DNA of 64,000 bases. Source: Dermacentor variabilis. Taxonomy: Eukaryota > Arthropoda > Arachnida > Ixodida > Ixodidae. A program made the position numbers and the translations under genes. The stretch covers positions 30,255,589 through 30,319,588 of the forward strand of contig NW_027460291.1 of NCBI RefSeq assembly GCF_050947875.1. The letters are read 5' to 3'. The notes below the pieces were generated by a model. That model saw nothing but the letters and a program-made list of their open reading frames with translations. It was not told where the DNA came from and did no database searches. This document shows positions 10,792 to 22,089 of this stretch, in pieces; position 1 is the first letter of the stretch, and the number at the start of each line of letters is the position of its first letter.

Positions 10792-11739
10792 CTATTTTCC
10801 ACTGCTGTACCGCGGCTGAATGAAGTGAGGAGCTGGACGCAGTGGCACGACCGATGGGGATGACGCAAAGATCGCAGGTGGTGGCCGCGCGAGAGCCTCG
10901 GCATAGCTGAGAGGTGCAGTCACCTCGGGAAAAGCAACTTGAGTCGGCTCAGGCGGAGTCTCCCGGGCAGCAGGGAGAGCCGCGCACACTTGCTCCTGGA
11001 TGACCTGGGGAAGGTTGGCCGGTAAAGGCGAAGGTGGTGGCGGGGCTGAGGACAGCAGCGAAAGCTGACGAGCGACCTCAGCACAGACGAAATCTTTTAT
11101 TTTGCCAAGCGGGGAGTCCATCTCAGGAGCCGCGGACATGCTCGCGAGCGTTTTGTCGGACGCAGGGGGACGCCGCGTGAGCAGACGCTGTCTGCAGAGC
11201 TCGTCGAAACACTGGCAAAGCTCAATGACCTGAGAGACAGTGCCTGGGTATTTGGAGAGGAGCATATGAAAGGCATCGTCGTAAATGCCGTTCATGATGT
11301 GACGTACCTTGTCCGCCTCCGCCATCGTCGGGTTGACACGCCGGCAGAGGTCGACGACGTCCTCTATGTAGCTGGTGAACATTTCACCAGTTTGCTCGGA
11401 TCGCCTTCGTAAGCGTTGTTCAGCGTGAATTTTACGCATGCCAGGGCGGCCGAAAACTTCTGCGATGCCGGTTTTGAAGCTAGCCCACGTGCGGAGATCG
11501 GCTTCGTAGTTTTTGAACCACAGCTTGGCGACGCCCGATAAATAGAAGATCGCGTTGCCCAGCTTTAGGGGATCATCCCATTTGTTGGTGTTTCTGGCGC
11601 GGTCATACGATTCCAGCCAATCTTCAACGTCTTTCTCATCGGTGCCGCTCAACATATCAAGATTCCGCTGACGCTGGGCACCGGCACATACGATTGCTGG
11701 AATAACCGGGGGGGATGTCGGGCTGGGGTCGTTAGGCAT
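10792..11739 (-). CDS. gypsy-type gag capsid protein, 3'-truncated
   Basis: An uninterrupted reading frame of 315 codons, the best preserved retroelement ORF in the window. The start chosen is the first ATG after the LTR and primer-binding site (MPNDPSPTSPP). The same frame also runs upstream through the LTR to 11919, which is probably fortuitous. The retrotransposon capsid domain spans about residues 30-190 (KDVEDWLESYDRARN, GVAKLWFKNYEAD, MFTSYIEDVVDLCRRVNP). A Pro-rich linker follows. After a stop (10792) the minus strand continues with NRPICFAC, the first two Cys of a zinc knuckle, which is cut off at 10758 by an inverted LTR end. It differs clearly from the Gypsy-B gag, so it is another family or subfamily. 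Loss of the pol part makes it non-autonomous. Confidence 0.85.
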   Translation of the reverse strand: MPNDPSPTSPPVIPAIVCAGAQRQRNLDMLSGTDEKDVEDWLESYDRARNTNKWDDPLKLGNAIFYLSGVAKLWFKNYEADLRTWASFKTGIAEVFGRPGMRKIHAEQRLRRRSEQTGEMFTSYIEDVVDLCRRVNPTMAEADKVRHIMNGIYDDAFHMLLSKYPGTVSQVIELCQCFDELCRQRLLTRRPPASDKTLASMSAAPEMDSPLGKIKDFVCAEVARQLSLLSSAPPPPSPLPANLPQVIQEQVCAALPAARETPPEPTQVAFPEVTAPLSYAEALARPPPAIFASSPSVVPLRPAPHFIQPRYSSGK

Positions 11740-11781
11740 GACGGATGGCAAGTTCGGGTGCGTAATTCCAGGTTGGGGAAA

Positions 11782-11799
11782 ACCGTAGCACCTCCACCA
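11782..11799 (-). other. candidate primer-binding site for the gag at 10792-11739
   Basis: On the minus strand TGGTGGAGGTGCTACG starts about four bases after the LTR end, the normal place for a tRNA primer site. It matches the equivalent sites of Gypsy-A and Gypsy-C in its TGG-AGG-GTGCT core. Confidence 0.55.
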
Positions 11800-11802
11800 G
11801 AA

Positions 11803-12034
11803 TCTAATAGGAATACAGCACAAGAGAGCAGCAGGCAGCGTGCCTGCATCAGAGCAGCTCAGGCAATCTCGAGCTCGCGCCTCCCGGGCGACTGGCGATG
11901 TGGCTGTGGCGCCGAGCATTCCTCTTCACTACAATTGATTATAGCAGCTAACAAGATGGTAGACAGCGCGCGAAGACCAGAACATCGTCTTCTTCCGACG
12001 ATGATTAAAACATCTTCTTCTTCAGCGTGTCACA
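11803..12034 (-). repeat. LTR shared between Gypsy-B pol and a second gag
   Basis: On the minus strand it starts TGTGACACGCTG at 12034, after a G-rich tract (GCCGCCGGGGGTCA) that fits a polypurine tract, and ends near CTATTAGA at 11803. Upstream lies the end of Gypsy-B pol; downstream lies a primer-binding site and another gag. It therefore acts as the 3' LTR of one body and the 5' LTR of the other. About 232 bp. Confidence 0.7.
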
Positions 12035-12069
12035 TGACCCCCGGCGGCTGAAGCACCGGCTCGGTGCTG

Positions 12070-13559
12070 GCTAGGATGTGGGCGAGTGATACAACTTAAG
12101 ACGCGCGACGTGTACCACGTCGGAGCAATGCTGAGCCACGGTTGGCTCAAGAGGGGCGATTTCGTACGTGTCTGTCAGTTACTTGACGTAAGACACGGTA
12201 AGGGCCGGAGTAGCGTGAAAGTAACTTCTCCGAGAGGCCAACGCGTCTCGACGGCGACCAAAGGAGAACGAGGGCGCCCAGTGTGTAATGGACGTCACGA
12301 CGGCGGGCGTCATATAAGCGCCGCTGATTGTCCTGCGACTCCACAAGTCGACGTCGGGCAATATGGCGTGCTTCTTTTGCTTTGAGGATGGCCTCACGGG
12401 TGTACTCGGATGTGTAATTCAGACTAGCAGGCAGAACAGGGTCGGAAGGTAACGTAGGGTCGCGGCCAAACAAGAGGAAGGATAGAGAGAAGCCTGCGGT
12501 ATCATAGCGAGAAATATTATAGGCGAAAGTAACGAACGGCAGCGCAACGTCCCAGTCGCGATGGTCATCGGAGACATACACGGACAGCATGCCAGTAAGG
12601 GTGCGGTTAAGGCGCTCGGTTAGACCTATAGTTTGTGGATGGTAAGCAGAAGCAAGTTTGTGTTTAGTCGCGCACGAGTGTAGAATGTCCTTGACAACTT
12701 TAGAAAGGAAGTAGCGGCCTCGGTCGTTGAGGAGCTGTCGAGGGGCGCCGTGGTGAAGGATGACATTTTCTAGGAGGAAGTCGCCAACATAGGTTGCACA
12801 GCTAGTCGGAAGAGCCCGTGTGATTGCATATCGGGTGGCGTAGTCTGTTGCTACATCAATCCACTTTTTTCCCGAAGCAGGCGCAGGAAAAGAGCCTAAA
12901 AGATCAACACCTACACGGGAGAATGGTTCTGATGGTACGTCAAGTGGTTGAAGGCGACCAGCACGCAGTGTGGTCGGCTTTTTGCGTCGTTGACAAAGAT
13001 CACACGTAGCGACATAACCGCAGACATCACGGTATAGACCAGGTCAAAAGAAGCGCCGACGAACGCGGTCATAAGTCCGTGACACGCCAAGGTGACCAGC
13101 AGTCGGTACATCATGAAGCTGGACGAGAACAGCCTGACGCAAATGCTCAGACACAACAAAGAGTCGGGCAGGGCCGTCCAGGCGCATATTAGAGCGGTAC
13201 AATATACCATCTTGAAGTTCAAACATACGAAGAGAAGGATCGGGCGTCGTTGAAGTGAGCCGTTGAATAAGGTGTTGCGAGGAGGCGTCCCGATGTTGTT
13301 CGGCTCCAATGTCGCGAAAAGCAGACAGAGAGAGAACGGTGACAGGTATGCCGGCCGCAGAAACGTCAGGAGGGTCGGCAGGATGGCGCGACAAGCAGTC
13401 CGCATCTTGATGCAACCGTCCGGTCTTGTATACCACTGAAAAGTCGTATTCTTGGAGGCGCAGAGCCCAGCGGCCAAGGCGCTCTGAAGGATCTTTGAGG
13501 GACGAAAGCCAACACGGAGCGTGGTGATCAGTGATGACTGTGAATTGGCGGCCGTACAA
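12070..13559 (-). pseudogene. Gypsy-B RNase H end and integrase
   Basis: From right to left: the RNase H C-terminal part (TVITDHHAPCWL, DADCLSRHPAD); the integrase HHCC zinc domain (HDVPTAGHLGVSRTYD ... CDLCQRRK) with a stop after VRRRFF at 13044; the catalytic core with first Asp in RVGVDLLGSFPA, second Asp in LLNDRGRYFLS and Glu in HPQTIGLTERL; then the C-terminal segment RRVGLSEKLLSRYSGPY. It ends with VVHVARLKLYHSP near 12070-12100. All three catalytic acids are kept. At least one stop and one frameshift interrupt it. Confidence 0.85.
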
Positions 13560-13583
13560 ATAGGGGCGGAACTTACCCAGTGC

Positions 13584-14640
13584 TCAAACGAGAGCCAGAA
13601 ACTCGCGTTCGGCGATAGAATAATTGCTCTCCGCCGAGGAAAGAAGGCGGCTGGCGTAGGCAATAACACGTTCTCGCCCTTGTTGTTTCTGTGCCAAGAT
13701 AGCTTCAATACCGTGGTCACGGGCATCAGTACGGACTTCTGTTGCAGCTGACGCATCAAAGTGAGCGAGAATGGGCGGGGACGTAAGCAGCCCAATGACC
13801 TCGGTGAGAGCACCAGCTTGCTCAGGGCCCCAAATGAATGCAGCGTCTTTGTTGAGGAGCTGATTGAGAGGGCGCGGAACGTTCGCAAAATTTCGGACAA
13901 ACCGGCTGAAGTAGGAGCAAAAGCCCAAGAAGCTTCGAACATCCTTGGCACATGTTGGCACGGGAAAGTCTTTGACTGCCCGTATTTCATCGTGATCAGG
14001 GCGTACACCAAAAGAATGGACCAGATGCCCGAGCACAGCAATTTCACGAAGACCGAAGTGCCACTTGGACGAATTTAGCTCTAGCCCCGGCTAGGAGAAA
14101 ACAGATAGGATCGTCGACAGGCGCTCGAGGTGTGTCGCAAAAGTCGGAGAAAAAGTGATCACGTCGTCCAGGTAACAGTGGCAGATGGACCACGTGTAGG
14201 AGGGCGTCCATCATTCGTTCAAATGTGGCCGGGGAATTACATAAACCGAAAGGCATCACTTTGAACTGATACAGGCCAACGGGAGTAACAAAAGTTGTCT
14301 TCTCGCGGTCCATATCATCGAAGGCGATTTGCCAGTAGCCGGAGCGAAGGTCAATGGACGAAAGATGTTGTGCTCCGTGCAAGCAATCCAGGGAATCGTC
14401 AATGCGTGGTAGCGGATAGACGTGTGTCATTGTTGCCTTGTTCAGGTGTCGGTAATCGACGCAAAATTGCCAACTGTTGTCCTTCTTTTTAACTGGTACA
14501 ACAGGGGATGCCTATGGGCTGCAAGAAGGTTTGATGATGTCTCGAGAAAACATCTTGTCAACTTCGTGTTGGATAATTTGCCGCTCAGTAGGTGAGACGC
14601 GGTAGGGTCGCCGAGGGATCGGGCTCGCATCACCGGTGTT
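13584..14640 (-). pseudogene. Gypsy-B reverse transcriptase and RNase H start
   Basis: The RT palm is at 14044-14430, with HLSSIDLRSGYWQI and FGLCNSPATFERMMDAL. The YLDD box is intact but lies in a shifted frame near 14165-14190 (CHCYLDDVITF), so an indel precedes it. The thumb and connection continue at 13584-14036 (RSFLGFCSYFSRFVRNF), then RNase H with its first Asp (VRTDARDHGIEA) and SIAEREFLALV. A TGA stop then interrupts RNase H near 13580. Confidence 0.85.
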
Positions 14641-15501
14641 TATTCGATGTTTTACGACAGATGTTTATCCTAGAGGGCGTTCTCCAAGGCCGAATATGTC
14701 CCAGTATGAGGCAAGGAATCAGCGTAGTGCTTGAGCACGCTGGGGAGGAAGGTCGGGAGCAATCATTTTTGTTAGGGCATTCAAGTCTGAAGGGACAGGG
14801 GGCGAAGCAAGAGTTGAACACGAGGAGCTGTCCCAAGTTAAAGCGGAAATGTGGCAGTCTTTTGCTCGCGTTATTTGCGCCAGGGATATTCCGCGCGGGA
14901 GTACTTGTGTACAGAGTCCAAATTTCACAACCGGAAGGCAGGACGTGTTGTACGAAATGGTAACGACGGTGTGAGGAAAAGCGACCTTATGCGAGAGCAG
15001 GACATCCGGATTAGGAGATACGATGTAGTCACCGTCTGGTACAGGTTGAACGGGGAGACACCTATGTAGGTAACGGCACGGTGCGGAAGGCCAATATGCT
15101 CTGTGGAACATAGCCGTGTAGGAGCACCATCGGGAGGGTGAATAGCAGCAGGTAGAGCAAGTTGCACAACACCAGCAGAACAGTCTATCAAAGCGGAATG
15201 TGTAGACAGAATATCAAGGCCCAGGATGAGGTCGTGAGGGCAGTGCTCCAGTACATAAAATAAAACAGACGTATTCATGCCCGGCGACACTCACGCGAGC
15301 CGGACACATGCCAAAAACGGCTGGTGTTCCACCGTCGGCGACTTGGACCACAGGCGAAGAGGCAGGAGTGAGGACTTTCTTGAGACGATTCCGAAGCTGA
15401 GCATTCATTACAGATACGTGCGCGCCAGTGTTAATCAGAGCCGTGACAGGTACTCCATCCACGTTCATGTTAATGAGGTTCCGATGTATGGGCAAGGTCA
15501 A
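14640..15501 (-). pseudogene. Gypsy-B aspartic protease and pol linker
   Basis: A retropepsin-like fold is visible: the substrate-side strand NMNVDGVPVTALI, the active-site turn as INTGAHVSVM near 15410-15450, and the second motif HDLILGLDILSTHSALIDC at about 15165-15240 in another frame. The catalytic Asp of the turn is Asn, encoded AAC. The linker from 14640 to 15165 is not open in a single frame and has no motif I recognise. Same gene order as Gypsy-A. Confidence 0.75.
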
Positions 15502-15557
15502 AAGAGGATTTTTGCGTCGGTTCGGTTTGGCAGCATCACCTCCAGATGCTGCACCCG

Positions 15558-16352
15558 TTAGTTGTCCGGAAGGGTTCGCCGTAAGGAGCTAGGGGACGGT
15601 GATCGGCGAGATGGGGGCGATGGGGAGAAGCGGCGACGTGGCGAAGGAGAGCAGCTAGAGCGGGTAGGACGAGAAGTGTCGCCAGAATTTACTGGCTGCG
15701 TTTGCTGGGCGAACCGAGGGGCAGCATGAGGGCTGTGGGATGGGTGGTAGGACCAGGGGGTCGAATTCCACGAAGACCAGCAGTGACGTGAAATATGGCC
15801 TATACGGCCACAAGTGAAGCATATAGGCCTGTCGTCTGTAGTACGCCCTTCGGCCAGGTTACGATACCACGTTGGGGCATTCAGGCAGCGGGTGCGTATG
15901 ACAGTGCTGGATGGAGTGTAATCAAGCCGATAGACTGAGGAGACGTTCGTCAAGCCAACATTGGCCAATTCTTGGCGCACAACGGGCTGTATCAATGAGA
16001 CGGTGGCCTGGCAATTGTCGCGGCCATGGGTTGGGGTCGTGACAGGAGATGCGGCTTCTATTTCCTGTCGTATGACATGGAGGATGTCATCAGAGCGATT
16101 GGGTGTGGGCGGACTGCGGAGCTCTTCGCAGGTGGACGTAGCAGCCGTGTTGGGAAGGCGAGGAAATGGCTGAGCAATGCAGCGAGTCTTGACTTCTTCA
16201 AGCTGCCGGTAGTCGGTAATGATGGCTTGCACTGTGGAAGAATTCTTGAAGACAAGGAGTTGAAAGGCATCATCTGCTATGCCCTTAATGACATGTGGAA
16301 CCGTATCAAGTTCTGACATCTTCGGATCCACTTTGCGGCACAGAGCGAGCAC
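15558..16352 (-). pseudogene. Gypsy-B gag, C-terminal two thirds
   Basis: 264 codons: the end of the capsid domain (LALCRKVDPKMSELD, GIADDAFQLLVFK), a linker, an intact CCHC zinc knuckle CFTCGRIGHISRHC near residue 180, then a Ser/Arg/Pro-rich basic tail. The N-terminal capsid is absent. Just right of 16352 the frame leaves gag and the homology ends. It is the only gypsy zinc knuckle in the window with all four metal ligands. Confidence 0.82.
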
Positions 16353-16719
16353 AATATATTTGGGGGCTTGAGTAATTATGCTTGATACACTCCATATAGA
16401 CTCTATATTGATCTAGCCAAATTCCTTTTTTAAGAACCACGAACTGAGGTTTCGTGCTGCGAATAATGTGCTCTAGAGCGTCTAGAAAAAGGTTTTCTGC
16501 CACCTAAAGTTATGGTTCAGGCAAAAGTGCCTTAAGCAATGCTTTTGCACAAGAGGCATGTCATCAAGAGTTTCACGGAAGCCTGTCTGGTCGGTATGAA
16601 ACATGACAAATAAAGACATAGACCAATCAAATACAACATTAAAAGCAATACATTTCGGTTTCCTTCCATATGTACGCCTTGTTCACAATGGGGCACAAAA
16701 AGTACAAGTGCCTATTTAA
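16353..16719. other. no gene supported
   Basis: Short unassigned stretch between the Gypsy-B truncation point and a Penelope-like fragment. I see no motif or repeat in it. Confidence 0.5.
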
Positions 16720-17010
16720 GTACGTTTTAGCATAAGGCTGGGGAGGGTTCCTTGGTTTCAGATGAGCGTGTGTCCTGTTGATTGCATCTCAAAGAAATGC
16801 GGGTACAGGCATGACTTCCAATTTCTTTCCTGGCCGATTACTCTAGAGTTCATCCAGTCACTATAATGTTTAGTCGTTGCTGCATACTCTGCCAAAGCAT
16901 TTGATGTCACTCTTTTCTTATCCACATCGTTCTGATGTTGGCGTAGCCATTGTTTAAAGTTGCCTATCACCCTAGTGTAGATAGCATTCATTTACACATG
17001 TTATGTTTCA
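16720..17010 (-). pseudogene. Penelope-like element, GIY-YIG endonuclease C-terminal fragment
   Basis: A minus-strand frame of 77 codons with KQWLRQHQNDV, then NALAEYAATTKHYSDW, RVIGQERNWKS and a terminal EMQST. This spacing matches the C-terminal half of GIY-YIG endonuclease domains in Penelope-like elements (RLRQH, then ALAEH...H..DW, then RE..W). The GIY and YIG strands themselves are not clear, so the fragment is truncated at its 5' side. It is a different lineage from the pair at 48330-50560. The call rests on motif spacing only. Confidence 0.55.
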
Positions 17011-19621
17011 AAGGTCAGAGTTCATGTCAGTAAAATTTTTGGTACGGTTTGTTACTGGGATGGCTGTCTCATTGCTTTAGCATGGTTTTTCACTGGTATT
17101 GCTCTTTTGTTTGTTTAGCTTCTTGTCGGGTTTTTATGGATTTGATTTTGAGCAAAATGAGATGTTACAAGCAAACCTTGCATATACATGAAAAAAAAAG
17201 GTTTACAACACAGATAACATATATGCATGGGCACATATATGAGTCAATAAAATACTCGAGTCTCATTTCTGCCTAAAGAAAAAGAAGTTACGTCTCATCG
17301 AGGGCATGGCTGCTTGCGCTAATGAACATGCAAGCGAAGAGCTCCTCAAAACCCTATTTTTGATATCAAAATGCTTATGTGGCATGTACAAACTGCTTGC
17401 ATCAATTTCTCATTGGGATGAACAGTCTAAAATTTAATTTCGAGTAATAATTGCAATAAATAACTAATTTCACCTGTCGTTTAATGACTGTAAAATTCAA
17501 TGCTTCTACCTTCACAAAACTTTTATGAAATAAGTTAGTTGAGGCTCAATATACAATGGCTTTCTAAATTGAAGGTATCAGTAACTATTAAGGACTATGC
17601 TAAACTTTTAAAATGCTGCTTGTGTATGTGGTTTATTCACTTTGTCAGGGAAAATATTTACACCCAAGTGCAGTCAGTAAATTGAACACTGCATGTCTGC
17701 AAGGGGAACTCAGACAATTGTATTCCAAGACAATTGCATCTTGTTTGGTAGTTCTCGAGCGCTTGTGCATCACTCATCGAGCACAGCTTGACCCTTGACC
17801 CAATACCCAATCAGGCTTGAAGCTTTGAATGTCCGCTAATCGCTAGAAGAGCAACAGATCTAGGCAGATGCATGTCTTCCTTTTGCATTGAAGTTCCCAA
17901 TACTTTCTAGTCTTAGGTGAAAGCACACAGCTCAGCACAATGCATGCATGGTATACGTAAGGCTGCTTTGTTCTTTAAACCGAATCAGCAAGCAGCAGCT
18001 ACTGCCATTTTTGCAAACCTTACCCTAATTCCTAACCATTCCTTGATCAAAAGGGTATAGAATGAATTTGTGCCTGTGCTATTGCTTCAAAGGTAGACAT
18101 CGGTGATGGTGTATATGTCGAAAAGGGCCTGCTGAAGAAGCTGCGCCTGGGTGCTAAAAACTCAGGCTTTCAGTTCGCTGAGGGGGGGGGGGCTCCTCAA
18201 AACTCCTTTTACAAAAGAGGTAGAAGGGAGGCCCTTCTTTGGACGGCCGTCAAATGCCTTCCATAGAAGGATCCGTTGGATTCCAAGAATGTCAACGCCA
18301 TACTCGGTACGTGTGTGACAAAGAAGCATCTTAATATTCTTTGTGAGGTTTTCAAGAAAACTCCTTTCATGGTAATTTCAGTGCTATATTAGCGTAGTGC
18401 TTTCTTTCCTGTTAAATAGCTATTAACCTGATTATAACAGCATATTATACTGCAAGCTTTGTCAACATAACTAGAAAATTGTAATTACTGTCGCAATATG
18501 CATTTTGTGATACTGGCTCCGGTCATATGAATGCACTGATAATATAATATCTTGTCTTTTAGAAAGCTAACATGTTCAGTAACTACCTCACTTTGAATAT
18601 GTCTGCCTGAGCAGCAAAGGTACTTTATATTCTTTCTGTAGAACGTCCATAATTCCTGTTCAACTGCTTGCATGTTGCTTGTATCATTTATTGGTTCTTA
18701 AGTGCCACACGTAAGTCAGCTTGTCTATGTACCTGTGCCCAAGCAAATCTGCAACACAGTTTCGACGGCACCTTGCTTTCCTAAGACAATTCACACATGA
18801 AACTTCCTTCTACTGGTCAAGATACGAATATGGAAGTTCAATAAACTGAAGTTGATTTGCCGCTTTTGTTTGTAGATGACAATTGGTATGATAGAGCTTA
18901 TGTGTCGTGTATCTGTTTCTGTTATGCACATCCATCACGCTCCCAGCTCTAATGCATTAATTCATCCATTTCATGCATTTTAGGACTTTGCACAAAACAG
19001 GTGGAGATGTTTAGAGCTCACAGCGTTAAAAACTTGTGTCTTGTGCACTTCCTTTTTCAGAAACAGATGAATGGTGCGTTGCAATGTCACAGTAGCTAAA
19101 GCAATATATTTCTTTATTTTTCTTCTCTTTTTAGACTACACAACACGGCATTTCAGCGTACTTCCAGGGCAGCTGAAGAACTTCTTGCCCTCATTACTAG
19201 CCCGAGGATATTAAATAATGCGTTCAAGCACACATGTAAACCTGTCTTCTGTTGCATGCCACACCTAGCCACTTTCAACGTGTGACACCTGCCTTTGTTT
19301 GGTGCCTGCTTCAATGAGGGAAACAATTCCTGTACGTAGTCACGCCATATCTTACAAAGGCCAGCATTCTAAAGTTTCTTGACAAATGTCGAGATAATTT
19401 ATGCTGCATCATTATGGACATTAATTGCTTTCATTAAACCTTGCATGCTATTTACTGAATAATCACTGCAGTCAGTTGAATAATATATATTCATTAAAAC
19501 GTCATTATAGTGCTCAGTGAAGTGCGACAAGTTCTTGGACACTTGCAAACAGGTTTTTATGAAGTACATAAAAATATTATTCAGGGGATGATAAAACGTC
19601 TGTAAATGCTTGCAACATATC
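17011..19621. other. intergenic, no gene supported
   Basis: AT-rich sequence with short uninformative ORFs. A run of ten or more G lies near 18180-18192. Near 19550-19585 a phrase close to GAAGTACATAAAAATATTAT foreshadows the foldback that follows. Nothing else recognised. Confidence 0.5.
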
Positions 19622-20110
19622 CGTGGCCAATAGTTGACAGAATATTGCTACCAAGTTGTTAGGATGTATATAGGTGGTTATTAAGTAGTCGCTTTACAGT
19701 TTTTAGGAAGTACATAAAATTTTTATTCAGAAATAAAAGGTTATTTTTGCTATATATAATTGCGAAAGTAACCATCTCTGAATAAATTTTTATGTACTTC
19801 CTAAAAACTGTGAAACGACTATGAACCACCTTTATACATCCTAACAACTGGCTAGTAGCATGCTGTCGACAATCTGTCTGTGGCGAATAGTCGACAGGAT
19901 GTTACTAGAAAGTCGTTAGGATGTATAAAGGTGGTGAATAAATAGTCGCTTCACAGTTGACATATTCTATCGACCTAAGATAACGAGCAGTCGGTAGGAA
20001 TTCTATCGACATTTTATATCTATATTTTCAATTCAATATCTGTGGCCAATAGTCGGTAGGAGGTTGCTAGGAAGTTGTTACGGTGTCTAATGTCGTTAGG
20101 TTCCAGTAAC
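19622..20110. repeat. foldback repeat with extra direct copies
   Basis: The left arm at about 19625-19740 and the right arm at about 19770-19880 are inverted copies (shared TTTTTAGGAAGTACATAAAA, GTTGTTAGGATGTATA and AGGTGGTT). They are separated by about 30 bp containing CTATATATAA. A third copy in the left-arm orientation runs from 19879 to 19960, and a weaker one starts near 20040 (GTGGCCAATAGTCGG). The structure resembles a MITE or foldback family that has partly multiplied in place. Confidence 0.75.
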
Positions 20111-20169
20111 ATTTGTCTAAAGACGGTTTATTCAATATTACTAAAAATTTTTGTAAGGGGTGACATCAA

Positions 20170-20760
20170 GTCAAGTCCTGGTTCCTCTGCACTTGAAGAA
20201 AAAATTGAAAATGTTCTGCAAGCCTTGAAGGTACAATCAAAGACGCTTACTGATAGAAAACGTGACTAACGTGCGCCATAGATGGAGAAAGGATGATGGC
20301 TGCGTCATTAGAAAATTTGCGGAAATATTATCCATTGTTGAGTTGTCCATTCCGAATATAGAAAAGTCCACGATGCCGTTTCGGCTTTAACTGAGAAAGT
20401 TGGCGTGCTTTGCCAAAAGGTGGATGGCCTGGAGAATCGCCAAAGGCGGAATAATTTGATACTTTACGGTCTACCAGAGAAATTGAATGAACCAGTAGGT
20501 GAAATGCCTGAAGCTGTGAACGAAAAGCTTTTTTCTGTGATAGGCGTACAGTCATGCAGTTTAGAGCAGACGGATCTACTTGGAAAGAAGTGAGAAAATC
20601 TCCAGCCAGTAATACTTCGTTTATTCAACGTCAAAGAAAAAATTCTGAATTTGAGGAACTGTTCAAAATTTAAATGAACAGGCGTTTCAGTTAATGGAGA
20701 CTTTTCCAAGCGCCTACTATGGTGTCGCTAGCGTCTTTGGGAGAGCGCAAAGGAGGTAAG
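20170..20760 (+). pseudogene. LINE ORF1 remnant
   Basis: Short open pieces carry a coiled-coil-like stretch, then VDGLENRQRRNNLILYGLPE at about 20420-20480. That sequence is typical of the RNA-binding region that follows the coiled coil in LINE ORF1 proteins. A stop after DLLGKK (20593) and others follow. The product would bind element RNA, but this copy cannot encode it. Confidence 0.65.
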
Positions 20761-20879
20761 AAGAAACGGCGCACGCGTGCGTCTTATTCAGGATAAGCTG
20801 TATGTAAACAAGGATACTTATCTCTGGGATGACAGAAGTGCCTCACGGAAACCATGCTCAGTTGCCGATAATTCTTGAG

Positions 20880-21755
20880 CCACATGGAAACCCAGAAAAG
20901 CGAACATTGCTCCTAAAGCAATAACGATTATTGATCCGAAGGCACGCCGTATGCTGAATAAAATATCGTACATTAAAAACTTCTTCCTTGAGCAGGAAGC
21001 GGAGGTGCTCATTGTTACTGAGACATAGTTGTATGAATGCATTTACAGCTGTGATTTCCTTCCTCCAAAATATGCAGCCTATGGTAAGGATTGTTGATCC
21101 AGGGGTGGTGGTGTAGGTATTATTTATAAAAGGCCAATTGTGTGCACTGCTCGGTAGTCGCCACCAGAAAGTGAATGCGTTGTATGTGAGACGATTCTAG
21201 ACAGCAGTACGTTAACGTTCCTCGCAGTCTATGGCCCTGCGGATTCATCTGATGAATACATGCTCGTTTTAAGTTACTTTTTACATATGAAATTAGAAAA
21301 TTCGAACAGAAAAATTGTAATAGCTGGTGAGGTAAACGTCCCACATGTTGACTGGTCTGACTATAAAGAGGCCAAAGTTGATGTATTGTCATGACGCGCA
21401 CTCCTGGACGTGGTTTACTCGCTCAACTTAGTTCAATTTTTTCAAGTGCACACACGGGTACACGAAAGCGGAGGTTCACTACTTGATCTTCTTTCACTGA
21501 GACCGCCTCTAGCTCAACACAAATACGCCTGTGAAGTCATGGAGGGAATTTCACATCATAAAATTATCATTTTTCGGCAATTAGCGACTTGTCATCAAGA
21601 GCGTATCATGAAGACTTTACCAGTTCCTCATTATTCAAGTAGGGATGATGTTTCAATTATGGATTACCTCGATGTTAACCATGAAATTTTAAATGTTAGT
21701 GCATGCGAAACTTTGACCTGGACGATGTGTGGAAACGTTTTCAAGAAATAGTACA
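20880..21755 (+). pseudogene. LINE APE-type endonuclease remnant
   Basis: Pieces of the endonuclease domain: EVLIVTET near 21000; GGGVGIIYKRPIV near 21100; LAVYGPADSSDEY near 21220; the GDFN-like box altered to IAGEVNVPHVDW near 21325; and SGGSLLDLLSL near 21470. The usual Asp of GDFN is Glu, and the final SDH motif reads SHH, so the catalytic residues are lost. Confidence 0.65.
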
Positions 21756-22089
21756 AACACTAATAAGACGGTACATACCTGACTGAAAGAAAAAAGGTTG
21801 AAAGGAAGAACCTGTGGATTTGGCGAAAACTTATCCATATCAAGCGTGGACTGAGGCGCATACGTTGTAAACAAAATCGTCACAAACAAAGTGTAAAAAG
21901 CGATGACGCCACGACATTCTCTTTATTCTTGAGAACTGAGTTGGCCACTGCATGTAAGCGATACATGAATACTAACTTACTTTTCTGAAGCAGCACCGCA
22001 GAAGTTTTGGCGCTATCTATAAACTCAATAAACGAGTGATATATATTTTACGAGCGAGAATCGCAAAGTTACCGATAATTTCCAGATAG

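Larger units (their letters stand above)
12035..16352 (-). mobile_element. Gypsy-B, Ty3/gypsy element, 5'-truncated
   Basis: It reads right to left: partial gag (from 16352), protease, RT, RNase H, integrase, polypurine tract, LTR. The 5' LTR, primer-binding site and gag N-terminus are missing. Beyond 16352 the sequence is unrelated, so the element was truncated there. Frames are broken in RT, RNase H and integrase. Confidence 0.85.
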
